From: Cornus controversa
Lineage: Eukaryota > Streptophyta > Magnoliopsida > Cornales > Cornaceae
Length of the DNA: 64,000 bases
Direction: 5' to 3'
Assembly: GCA_026545225.1 (NCBI GenBank)
Contig: CM048845.1
Coordinates: forward strand, 31,866,001 to 31,930,000
The notes under the pieces are model-generated. The model did not search any database. It was not told the origin of the DNA and worked only from the letters and a program-made list of their open reading frames with translations. The translations under genes were made by a program, and so were the position numbers. Shown here one piece after another: positions 34,982 to 45,581 of the stretch. Position 1 is the stretch's first letter. Every line of letters begins with the position of its first letter.

Positions 34982-37268
34982 ATGTCTGAACATCCTGAAG
35001 TAAGTAGCAATCTTACTTAATGTTGTTTTATCTTAAATTGATTGTTTTGATTTAAGTATCAACTTTAAACATGTTTATTTTTAATGTTCTTCTTCTTTTA
35101 ATGCATGTACTGGAATGAAGTCATCTAGACAGTGTGAGACACGTGCAGAACGAAATCGTCGAGCAGCTATGGCTGCAATGATACGTACACCATCAGTTGT
35201 ACGCATTTCTGGCGGGGGTTCAAATTCTCCAAGGACACCTTCAGGCGATCAATTTAGAGTTGGTGGGGTTTCACCCGATCCAGTTACTTCTCAAGGACCT
35301 TCCATTGAGGCTACATCAAATACAAAGAAAAGAAAGGGTAGGGGAAAGTCTCAACTGTACAAGATAGCATCCACACCAAATGAGCGCCTAGTTGTGGATT
35401 TTAATGAAAGGGGGCAGCCAGTTGGTGATAATAGTAAGAAGTATAGTTCTTGCCTTGGGGTACTAGCACGTGAGAGGGTTCCCATAACAATTAAGAGCTG
35501 GAAGGATGTGCCTGAGTCTCTATTACAAGAATTATGGGATATTATAAAGGTATTTTATTTTTACTAATTTGCTAGTAGAATGATGTGTCTGATTCTCTAT
35601 TAGAAGAATAAAAACATGTTCTCCCTATGATATTTGGATATTTATTTGATAATTTGATATATATTTGCAGCTAAGATTCGATGTTGCCGACTGTCATGCA
35701 AGCGTATCATTTGGATTGATGGGAAAGGCGTGGCGCAATCACAAATCAAATACAACAAATAATGTGTTGTCCATGAGAAATAATCGACGAGCCATTGCCT
35801 TAATGAAGCCCGATAATATAAATTCAGTGGATGAGTGGCAAGAATTTGTTGCCAATCGATTATCGGAGGAGCATGCTGTGAGTATTTATATGCACTTTTT
35901 AATTATATATATATATAGATATATATTTTCATGACCTATATAAATTAGCAACTTTTTTGTATTTACAGAAAGAAAGAAAACAAAAACAAGAATTGAGGAG
36001 CAAAATAACTACCCCACACACAACAAGCCGATTAGGCTATGCTCGATTAGAAGATTCAATGGTAATAATGAATGTTTATTTTCTTCACTTATTTAATGCT
36101 AACCATAGTTCTTGTGATTTAGTAGCACAAATAATTGAAACGTGCATGTTTGGGTATGTAGCGAAAAGAGTCTGACACGCCCGATAACATTTCAAGCGTG
36201 GATGTGTGGATTAAAGCGCATTTGAGAAAGGATGGTCAGCCCATAAATGAACAAGTCAAGGAGACTGTGGTAACATGTTTAGGTTTTATAATTTAAGTTA
36301 ATCATTTATATTTATTATATTAAGTTACTAATGCGTGTGTTTAAAATATGAAATTTTAGGAAATAATTAAGACATATTCCCAAACGACTCAAAGTTCAGG
36401 AATTCATGACGATGCCATCAATCACGTATTTGGTTCAGAACATCGAGGAAGAGTGAGAGGGCTTGGGTTTGGGGTAACACTTACAAAATTGAAAACCCAA
36501 GCACAACAACAAGAAAATTCCCAAAGATATGAAAAGAAATTTGAAGCAATGATGCGGGACCAAAGGGAGCAAATGTTGGAAGCAATGCGACTTGAAAGGG
36601 AGAAAATGAGGGAAGAGATGAGGGAGGAAATGAGAGAGCAAATGAGGGAAGAGATGAGGGACCAAATGAGGGAAGAGATGAGGGAACAAATGCAAGAGTT
36701 TAGATCATTGTTGGTAAGTGAAAATAAGAATGCGTTGTCATCATTTATATTAAAAATGCTTTGTCATAATTATTTTTCTTTTTTTTCATGCCAGACACAG
36801 AATGCTAATAACCAATCTTGTCCAAATGCTTCACCACGTGTCCCATCTACTGAAAATGCACCACGTGTCCCATCTACTGAAAATGTTGAAAGAAAAGATT
36901 GCGAGTTATTCCATTACAATGGGACAGGATTACTTGTTGCTACTGGTGAAGTTGTCTCCTCAGATCCTTCTACGCTCATAGGTGATGCACCACTCGGTTC
37001 TGATTGTTGGAAAGTGTGGGTCGATTTTGTCTTTGAATCCGAAGCTCCCTTGTATAGGGCAGATTCCTCCGGCCGTTATTTGCTTGGGCAAGCTCATGGA
37101 AATTCAATTGCATGGCCTAGCAAGTTTATCAAGATCAGTAAGTATTCCAAAGTATAATATTTGAATATCTAATTCCATTGATACTGAAAATATAATATAT
37201 AATATTTGAATATCTAATTCCATTGACACTAAAAATATAACATTTATTTATTTGCAGCTCAGCCTTAG
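34982..37268 (+). CDS. TnpA-like CACTA protein (plant Ptta/En/Spm transposase family), eight exons
   Basis: Exons are 34982-34999, 35121-35549, 35671-35877, 35969-36061, 36162-36269, 36360-36713, 36795-37137 and 37258-37268. All have GT-AG borders and an unbroken frame of 520 residues. It begins MSEHPESSRQCETRAERNRR and ends KFIKITQP. A basic, Ser/Gly/Pro-rich N-terminal region precedes the conserved core (KSWKDVPESLLQELWDIIK, then FDVADCHASVSFGLMGKAWR), as in transposase_24 proteins. A long coiled coil follows, with repeated REEMREQM/REEMRDQM heptad-like units encoded at 36580-36700. The C-terminal part carries a duplicated PRVPSTEN. By analogy with En/Spm TnpA it should bind the subterminal repeats and multimerise. 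No lesion was seen, so it may be functional. Confidence 0.9.
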
Positions 37269-38507
37269 GGATAATCGTATTTTGGGGCTTTTTGCTTGTT
37301 TTTGTGGTTGTATCTCTACAAGAGATATATAGAACTTTTTTGAAAGCAATCTGTTAAGGGCATGTTTGGTTCTTTTGAAAACAACTCTAAGGTTAGTTTC
37401 TCTCTCTATATATATATATATGCACACCATCACAGGCGCACTTGTTGGGGCTTACTTGTTGACACACACCTCTCACAGGCGCACTCTTATGGATTTGATT
37501 TGCTATTCTATTATTGAGGACTTAATTTGCTATTCTGTTATCTTCGGGTTTGAATTGCTAATATTCTATTATGAGTTTTGATGTTATTTTGCTTTAGGGA
37601 CAGAATTCTGGGTTGGATGATAAACTTGTTGGAAAATCTGTTATAGCTATTTGACTTGCTGAAAATTTGTGTTCTAGATAGTATACTTGCTGGAAAATCT
37701 GTTTTACCTATTTCACTTGCTTAAAATTGTGTTCTAGATGGTATACTTGCTGTTTGAAATCTGTTTTACCGGAATTTTAATGCTGCCAGAAAATCTACTT
37801 TGCTGAATTGTTCAACTTACTGCCATAAATCTAAAGTTGCTGGAAATTGAGTTTGGTTGTTCTAAAATGCTCTACATAGCTGCCATTTAAAATGCTGAAT
37901 TGCTGAAACTATTTTCTGAAATATGCATGTTGCTGACTTGTCAAAAATGCAGCATAGCTTGTCTCATGGTGCTCCTAGTCCGAAATTGTCAAAAATGTTA
38001 GAAGTACTGATTGATCATTTCAGTATGTGGCACGTCATCTTACTATTCTGTCATTTAATGCTGTTTTAGATTTGCAATAACATGGTTTTTACTTTCTGTC
38101 TCTATTTCATAGTTCATACTGATATTTTTGTGGACTGATTGCTGACTTGTTTGTTTGTATAAAATTCTATGACAAGAATATGGGCAGTCAATTCTTTACC
38201 CAACTTCACTGGTTTTATTTTCAGTTCTCTTTTCTTGATCACCAAAGCTTATATTTTTAGTTGGTTCACATAAACCTTTACACTTCACTTTCAGTTTAGT
38301 AATCATCCCTGATTGTTTATCTTGACTTCCTGGTAGCTCTAAACATAGATGGGTGGGATTTTGTGACTGAATTAAGAATTGCATCTGAGGGTTCACAAAA
38401 CTGGATTGATTTTCGGTTAGTCATGTCAAAATGAAAAGAGGCCAAAAACACCAGTTACTGAGGTAGTGATTGGTCTTCTTAGAATCTGACTTATGTTCAG
38501 TCATTTA
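37269..38507. other. Non-coding CACTA sequence downstream of the TnpA-like gene
   Basis: Presumed 3' untranslated region, then AT-rich DNA with repeated TTGCTGGAAAATCTG(T) and GTTTTACC motifs at 37620-37800. No gene was recognised. Confidence 0.4.
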
Positions 38508-38930
38508 GATAGACGCATTACATTTGGATTAAATATATGAAGCGATTATGTTGATTCAGTTGTATTTTGTTCATGTGATGTATGTATTTAATACGGACAT
38601 TGAAGGACTGAGACATGTATTTTTGATTATATTATGCATGTTAGATATAAATGCTGGGGGGACACGAGCCCAGAAGTGTCCATTTTGACTGTTAGATATA
38701 AATGTCGGGGGGACACGTGCCCAGAAGTGTCCATTTGAATTGAAAGCAGGTTTAACACGCCAGGAGTTGATTATTTAGAATGGGTCATGCCCGATTTTTG
38801 TAAAAATAATGGGAAATTGAGATTGTATGATCAGGTGGTGGTTGTAGCGTGAGGTTGAGTAAACGGGTTCGCGACCGGGGTTCGGGTCGGTCCGGGGGAG
38901 TCCCGGCGGTCCGGGTTCCGGGGCGTGACA
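38508..38930 (+). repeat. LTR-like fragment of the GGGCGTGACA-ending family
   Basis: Matches 51710-52091 (same strand) and the inverted complement of about 61413-61800. Shared pieces include GGGGGGACACGTGCCC, AGAAGTGTCCATTT, GAATGGGTCATGCCC and the end GGGGCGTGACA. The GGGGGGACACG unit is duplicated here (38657 and 38708 regions), as in the copy near 61600. It is an LTR 3' part without an internal region. Confidence 0.8.
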
Positions 38931-39880
38931 GTTGAGTTTGTGCTTAATACTATTGAGCATTAGATTTAATTAATGTCTCTTTGTGTTTATTTGTAGAATA
39001 AAAATGACTGAAAATTAGATGGGTGTATTTTCAATGCTAATTTGGTTTTCTTATCTGTGACTGAAAGAAAGAACATTTGTTGTTTCTGGAGATTTTAATA
39101 CTGAATGTTCTATTGCAGAAACAAAAGATTGACAAAACTTGAGGGTTATCATTTTCTCAAACTTTAGGGGAAGTGTCAGGTGATGATGATACATTGGTAT
39201 ATTCAAACTTATATTTTTTTTTCATGCTGACTTCAGACAACCATTTTGAATTGTCAATGGTGTGTCTTTCTTATTTTATTTTTTAATTCAAAACTTTATC
39301 CACCTTGGCATAATGACACTCGCTTCAGGGACATCATGGACGCGTTGGCAAAAATTGGAGAGTTTGTTAAAGCTACCCAGTTTATTGGCCAAAGTTCAGG
39401 TTTGTATTACTGTTCTTTTGCTGTTTGGTATTTTTTATATTCCAAAATATTTAAATTCCTTTATTTTTTCCTCTTCCATTTCCTTTGACATATGTTATTT
39501 GTATATTTGGAACTGTCAGTTCTGGTAATGATTGGAAAGTAAATTTTTTCTATATAACTCAACTTAATGAAATTTTTTTTTCTATATAACTCAACTTAAT
39601 GAAGCTTCTTTCCTGCAAACCATATCAGCTATGTGAGCACATCTTTTTTCATGTTTTATACATAGGGCCAAAGGCAACCCTATCTTTTCTTACAGCTTCA
39701 ATCTATGTTCTTTTTCTCCCCTAATCTATGTAGCACATTTGACATGTAAATATATCAACCTGCAATTACAATGATAACACATGGAACATTTATATTCACC
39801 AGCCTAGCTAAATTAAGCTTGAGTTTGTTTGCAAATAGCAGTAACAAGACCTGAGTACAAAAAAGAAATATGGAGCAAAC
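38931..39880. other. Non-coding CACTA sequence, possible unknown exon
   Basis: A plus-strand stretch near 39290-39401 reads LYPPWHNDTRFRDIMDAL and AKIGEFVKATQFIGQSS and ends at a donor-like TTCAG|GTTTGT. It may be a captured exon, but I do not recognise it. A 26-bp direct repeat (CTATATAACTCAACTTAATGA core) lies near 39550-39603. Confidence 0.3.
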
Positions 39881-41766
39881 CTCGGCAAAATTAGGAAATT
39901 TGAATGGCTTTGAACTAGTATCACGACTGCCGCCCCTTGAATTAACACTTCCACTAACAGCCACAACATCTTTGGCTGACGAAGAGAAGTTCCGAAAGGG
40001 AAATGCATGACATGTCTCTTCGGCGTCCAATATAGATGAGTGTAATTCATGTGATGTTGGCTTTAAAACTTGAGGATATGAATTCATTTGGCCCGCAATA
40101 AATGCATCAAAAGAATCAGAGATCAATAGAGTTAGCTGCAACCCCGATCTGCTCCCATCTAATTTTGGTTCACAAGTATTGATCTTGCCCTGCAATGATG
40201 CTTCAGATAGCAGACCTCCATTGCTTAAGGTAGTTAGACTATCATCCCATGGCAGTAGTGATTGTATAGGGCCCTTATCCGTAGTTGGATGCAAATCTGA
40301 TTTGCTCCCATTTGACTCCGGATCGCAATTATTGATTTTCCCCTGCAAAGATGCTTCAGACAACAGGCCACCAATGCTCAAGTTAGTCAGACTGTCATCC
40401 CATGGAACTGTTGATTGTGCGAGGCTATCCTCAATCTTCACTTCATCATCCTAGTAAGAACAAAATTAACACATTCAAGAAAAACTAAAACATGTATTGG
40501 AAATATAATGCAACTGAGCCTTTCCATTGGTTCTCCAGCGCAATAACTGAACATACACAAGCTCAAAAGATTGAGCAAGCAAAGCTGACAACAATTGCCG
40601 AATTCTTGAAAGTTGATACCTAAACTAAAAACTTCATTGAAGAACTTTTCTAAAACTTTTCACAGTATAAATGAAATGGATAAAAAACAAAAGCAGTCAA
40701 GTATTATCCACTCCATTCTAGTACTTCATCGTTCAGTATCTTTACTTGAACCTATTAGATTCTGAATCTAGATCTACAATAGAAGTAATGTGCACCATAA
40801 ATATAGTGCTTCTAAAAGTTTAAGCGCTCAAAAGTCAAAAGCCTTTTTAAATTATATCATAACAAATAAACATATGGGGAGAAGAAAGTCAAAAATTACC
40901 ATACAGTCTGCTGCCACATCCAAAGGAACTGCATCTGCTGCTTTGCTTATACATATTGGTTTAACCTCTTCACTTGTTACCTCAAGTTTATTCTTTCTGT
41001 CATGCATAATCTTCGAAATTGTACTGCAACTTCTTTGGATTCCTTTAGATTCTAAACAAGTGTCCAAGTTGGCATAGATGCAGAAGGGACCGCAAAGGTT
41101 TCAGGCTCAACATTAGAGACCCAGCCATACCTTGAAAAAGAGATCAAGTTAGAAGTTAGGCTAAAACTACTAAATGCCAAAGGCAAAGAATCAACTCACA
41201 AACCTTAAGCGAAAAATGACGGGACTTTCTATAGCTGCATACACATCTCCTGCACTAATGCCACTGTCATTCAAAGTCCATCTTCTGCAACTAGCTAACT
41301 TCTCCAACTGTACATAGTATGGGAAAAGCACAGGGTTCCCTTGAGCTACACTTGAACTGCCCCATTTGTTATTGAGGTGCTTAAGCATAGAGGATATCTT
41401 TTTCCGAGCACTTAAAGTGAGTTCCAAAAATGGATTATAACCATCCTATAAGAAAGGAAAATATTATTTTTGTAAACTGATAATTACAGACCTAATCATT
41501 TAAGAATTCTGTTTTGCTAAATAATTTCAGTTCATAATCTCACTTCTCCAATCCTAAACGAGTGCATTCATCTATTGGGAAAAGCTGCAGCTTAATCTTT
41601 AGAGAAGGATGTAGTTGTCCAGCCTTAAGCTCTAGGGCAGGTACAATTTTAGTTGTTTCCCCAATAGAAGTAACTCTATTTGGAAGCAGCTTACCACCCA
41701 ACACTTGAGCAGCACTAAAAGGTAATTTACCTGGATCTTCTCCAGTCAAAACATATCCACAACCCC
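39881..41766 (-). pseudogene. TKI1-like: Captured TKI1-like (TSL-kinase-interacting protein 1) gene fragment, four exons
   Basis: TKI1 is a plant nuclear protein reported to interact with the Tousled kinase. Minus-strand exons: 41766-41544 (GCGYVLTGEDPGKLPFSAA ... IKLQLFPIDECTRLGLE), 41445-41204 (DGYNPFLELTLSARKKISSM ... WTLNDSGISAGDVYAAI), 41130-40900 (YGWVSNVEPETF ... CISKAADAVPLDVAADCM, with an internal frameshift and stop) and 40450-39881. The last exon has two copies of the block PWDDSLT-LS-GGLLSEASLQGKI and ends at SSKPFKFPNFAE|GTTTGC. Introns are retained, so the source was genomic DNA. The upstream Myb/SANT part and the gene's ends are missing. The family name is from memory of conserved motifs. 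Confidence 0.7.
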
Positions 41767-41837
41767 CTAGAAATAGAAGGTTCTCAACAATGAGTAGAAC
41801 AAACAAGTTAATTATAAAAAACAGATGGAAATTCTTA

Positions 41838-42250
41838 GGGGTGCACAAAAAATGTTAGAACCGGACCAAACCAAATCGTACGGTTTGGTACGATTCCGGT
41901 TTGAGGTCGAGAAGGACTGAACCAAACCATTAATTAGTGATAATATAAATATATGTACATCATATAATATACATGTTATTGGTAGAGAATATAACTTGCC
42001 ATAATCTTATGTGTATATATATCATCTTATGTGTATATATATTTCAGATTTGGTTTTTCATTTGATTAATATGTATATCTATATATGCATATATATATAA
42101 GAAAGTCCAAAACCATTGAACCAATCATCTACGGTTCGGTTCCACTGATTCTAACAATTCGGTTTGATTCTAATATATCTTGAACTGCTGGGACCGGTTT
42201 GGTTCTGTTTTACATCAGAACCAGACCGAACCAAACCCAAGACGCATCCA
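41838..42250. mobile_element. MITE-like element with GGTTTGGTT-rich inverted ends
   Basis: GAACCGGACCAAACCAAATC at the left and AGAACCAGACCGAACCAAAC at the right are parallel versions of a sequence rich in CCGAACC/GGTTCGG, with inverted matches across about 400 bp. It resembles a plant hAT-type MITE (GGGGTGCAC start). The ends and target duplication were not resolved. Confidence 0.45.
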
Positions 42251-42277
42251 AAAAGTTGCACTGACACGCTAGATCAA

Positions 42278-42314
<37 letters not shown>

Positions 42315-42511
42315 TATACATATAGGAATGAGATAAAGTTTCTAAGGATAATGGGAAGTTAGACTCTATCTTTAACAAAAAGTATGACATGGATATGTTT
42401 ATGTACCTATATATTATATATGATTTGAGGCACCAAAATAAATACGTATGGTATTCTAATCATAAATCTATTCAAAAACTATGAATGGATGGAAATCCAT
42501 AAAGTTGTTAC

Positions 42512-42674
42512 CGTGTGTGACAAGCATCAAGTTTTTTGAAGGAAATTTATCTGCAAGGGCCTTAATAATTTGCTCATATCTGGTCCTTGCACCAACGACT
42601 GTCTCTTCCCATTTTGGCAACTTGAGTTCCTCGAGCAAACAATCTATGTCAGTACATAGAATAGTTTTTGCAGA
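42512..42674 (-). pseudogene. Captured exon of a phosphoglycerate-mutase-like (histidine phosphatase) gene
   Basis: One open minus-strand exon between acceptor TTATAAG and donor CACACG|GTAAC reads CTDIDCLLEELKLPKWEETV, then GARTRYEQIIKALADKFP and KNLMLVTH. The LVTHG ending and the RYEQIIKALADK helix match plant phosphoglycerate-mutase-family proteins of unknown substrate. The catalytic His-rich RHG motif is not present. It precedes the TKI1-like exons on the same strand, so a chimeric transcript is possible. Confidence 0.6.
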
Positions 42675-43220
42675 CTTATAAAGGAAAGTGAAAAGGAATA
42701 TATATCAAGTATACCTCTTTATATATATATTCATTGTTTCATTTCATTATATATTGATATTTTTGTCCTTTCTCTGTTGTACTTGCTCCATTGACCCTCT
42801 CTCTTTAAATCCCAGGATAATGAATCAGAGCAGCAGTAGCAGTAGCCTTCTCTCCTGTTGTACTTGCTCCATTTTGCTTCGATTGCCTCTCAACTACGTC
42901 TTCAAGTTCAGTGTTTTGCTTAAGTTCATTTGTAGCTAGAATATTCGTCTTTTAAATGTTCACTTTATATTTGTTAATGGTTGTAATTTTTAAGCATGCT
43001 GAATGTGCTAGCTTTGAATCTGCAAATTAGATATGCACATACTTTTGGGTTGGGATGAAAGTTATTCAAACTGTGTTTTTGGCTCGACTTTCATTTGAAT
43101 GTTTTTTAGCTTCCGATACAAATTGATGTTGGTACTGTATGTATGGTATCACAGGTTTTTAGATTGGGTTTCACAGGTTTTTGGAATGAGAGGTATTAGA
43201 AAAAGGAATTTTAAAAAAAA
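42675..43220. other. Non-coding CACTA sequence, nothing recognised
   Basis: AT-rich sequence. The segment TCCTGTTGTACTTGCTCCATT near 42854 resembles TCTGTTGTACTTGCTCCATT near 42773, a short duplication. No gene was seen. Confidence 0.4.
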
Positions 43221-43880
43221 AAAAAAAAAATTTTATAAGGCGGACGATGGCTGCCCTTAATAGCGTTTTTTAAGGCGGGCAAAGCCCACCCTTAATAATA
43301 TCATGAGTGTAGCTTCTAAGGCGGACCAGAAACGCCGTTAATATCTAGATTCTAAGGCGGGCTAACACTGCCCTTAAAAAAATTTGGCTTAGCTTTTAAG
43401 GCGGCTAGACTCGGCCCTGACTATTAGATTTGAAGGCATGCATTGCACGTCGTAAATAAAGATTCTAAGGCAATAACTGACCGTCGTAAATAATGACATT
43501 TCTATGACATGCATGGTCCGCTTTGAATAATTTTGCTTCTACGGCGGTCTCTGAGCGCCGTAAATAATAACAGTTCTATGACATTTAGAGGCCGCCTTGA
43601 ATAATTAAACTTCTAGGGCGGGATCGGAGCGCCGTAAATAATGACAGTTCGATGACATGTATGGGCCGCCTTTAATAATTCAATTTCTAAGACACTAAAT
43701 AACCGCCTTGAAAAATTATTTTAAAGGCGTGTGTAGAATTATTAAAGGCAGTTCTCGAATGCCTTTAAAAAGTTTCCGCATGCCTTTAAAAAACTTCGTA
43801 ATTATAACACCTTAATAGAGGGCGGGCGGGTGGCCGCCTTAAAAAGTCATTGATGGCAGTTTTGGCCCGTCGTAAAAGAC
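43221..43880 (+). promoter_or_regulatory. Right subterminal repeats of the CACTA element
   Basis: About twenty units such as TTCTAAGGCGG, CTTCTACGGCGG, TCTATGACAT(G) and GCCGCCTTGAATAATT follow one another in both orientations. They mirror the left array, but with AAGGCGG dominating over GACGGGC. They are probably binding sites for the TnpA-like protein. Confidence 0.8.
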
Positions 43881-44740
43881 TAATTTTCTTGTAGTGACCA
43901 CCCTTAAATCTTGAAAATTTTGAAATATTTCTTGTTAGTTTTTTATCAACGCTGTTAATTCATATTTCACCACCCTTAAATTCACATTTCACCAGCCTTA
44001 AATCTTGAAAAACTTAAAATATTTTTTGTTAATTTTTTTGTCAACACTTTTAATCCAAGTTTCAATATCCTTAAACTTACAATCACCATCCTTAAATCCA
44101 CATTTCAACACCTTTAAATCTTGTTCCAAAACTCAAATGACTCTTTTTTAATAATATTTTTTACTCATATTGTGGTGAACATAGATTAAAAGAATTAGCA
44201 AAAATATTAACTTGAAAATTTTCAAATGTTTCAATATTTAAGAGTGTTGAATTCAAGGTTAAGTTTGTTGGAAAAAAATTAACTTGAAAATTTTTAGTAA
44301 AATTATTAGATTTGTGAAAATCCATATTAAATTTGTTGAATAATTTAATCTTAACTTAATATTATTTTTTATGAGTAAATATAATAATTAAAATTTAAAT
44401 ATTAATAAAAAAAGTCACAAGAGTTTTGGATCATAGATTAACTGTGTTGAAAAAAAAATGACTTGAAATAAATTAAGTTTTTCAAGATTTAACGGTGATG
44501 AAATGTGAATTTAAGGATGGTGATTATGGGTTTAAGGGTGATGAATGTATGTTTTATGACTAGTGACATAAAAACTAACAAAAAAAATATTTCAAGTTTT
44601 TCAAAATTTAAGGGTAGTGAAATGTGAATTTAAAGGTGATGAATATATGTTTTATGGGTGGTGAAATCTAAATTAAATTTTGTGAAAATATAGGACACGG
44701 GTAGGATAGAGGATCTCAGCTCTTTACAAATAATCTCCTT

Positions 44741-45581
44741 CAATTACAAATTACTCTCGCGAACAAATAACAAATTATTCTTCCAAACTAATAATTTGTT
44801 ACAATTAAGAACATACTTGTCACAAAAGACAAGTTTACCGATTCTTATTAAATATGTCCATTCTTCTTAAATTATCTAATTATTAATTATACTATTTACC
44901 TTAATTTTATTATTGGTATCAATTTATCATAACTATGGAAAAAAAACACAGAGTTGTAACTATTACCAAATTTAGTAATTTTCTAAAATTATTAACTTAT
45001 TATTAAAGCATTACTATTTGTAATAAAACTTATTATATCTAATTTAAAAAATTTATCGTAAAAGAATACATTTTGTTCTTACAAGATACTCATGAAAAAT
45101 TAAGAAATTACTAAATAATAAAACTCCTCCTTCCTATGCATTATATTCATGAAAATTTAAAAAATTACTTAAATTGTTTAAAAAAATTCTACTTAAGATT
45201 TTTTAAAACAGTTAATTTCAGTTATTATAATATTTTAAAGAGTGGATAGAACTTTCCTCAATTTGGCGCGCACAAACACACGTAGGCACACAAAATATAC
45301 AGAATTTATCAAAAGGCCATATATATACATACATGTGTGTATGTTGTATATATTTATATCAAATAAAAAGCATCTGGGCTGCCAAATTGACAATCAACCT
45401 AACAGTTTTATATCAAATACAAAACATAAGGTCCTAACTAAACTACTTGCACAAAACATACAGAATTTATCAAAAGGCCACAATTACCAAAGCATATAGA
45501 ACATACACAGCTGAACTATACATATCTGAAACTACTACATTGGTGGCTGTACATATATATATCTAAAGCTGCTGAACTTCT
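44741..45581. other. Non-coding AT-rich stretch
   Basis: No coding or RNA signal was found. ACATACAGAATTTATCAAAAGGCC occurs in two similar versions near 45296 and 45458, a short direct repeat. Confidence 0.4.

Larger units (their letters stand above)
16890..43896 (+). mobile_element. CACTA (En/Spm-type) DNA transposon, 27,007 bp, with captured host gene fragments
   Basis: The left end is CACTACAAGA at 16890 and the right end TCTTGTAGTG at 43896. The 3-bp target duplication ACC is present at 16887-16889 and 43897-43899. Both ends share TTTTACGACGGGCC in inverted orientation shortly inside the termini. Subterminal arrays of GACGGGC/AAGGCGG motifs lie at each end. It encodes a TnpD-like transposase (31148-34733) and a TnpA-like protein (34982-37268), both on the plus strand. 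The rest is non-coding DNA with fragments of SMXL, eS10, NAA35, TKI1-like and phosphoglycerate-mutase-like genes, plus an internal Mutator-like insertion and an LTR fragment. At 27 kb it is large for the family because of this cargo. The intact termini argue that it moved as one unit. Confidence 0.95.
16010..44740. mobile_element. Fold-back element split by a TRIM and a CACTA element (approximate ends)
   Basis: The left part (about 16010-16241 and 16813-16889) and right part (43897-44740) consist of units such as TTCACCACCCTTAAAT, ...CTTGAAAAACTT... and CATAAAACATACATTCACC. From about 44440 to 44740 the sequence is the inverted complement of the left end: TGAAAATATAGGACACGGGT on the right answers ACCCGTACCCTACATTTTCA on the left, and GAGGATCTC answers GGATCCTC. 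Without the two insertions the element would be about 1.1-1.2 kb. No coding capacity is seen. The superfamily is unknown and the terminal positions are only approximate. Confidence 0.65.

Noticed and set aside
16010..44740. The fold-back termini as the ends of a 28.7-kb autonomous transposon carrying the transposase genes
   Set aside because: The CACTA termini and ACC duplication lie inside it, so the transposase genes belong to the CACTA insertion.
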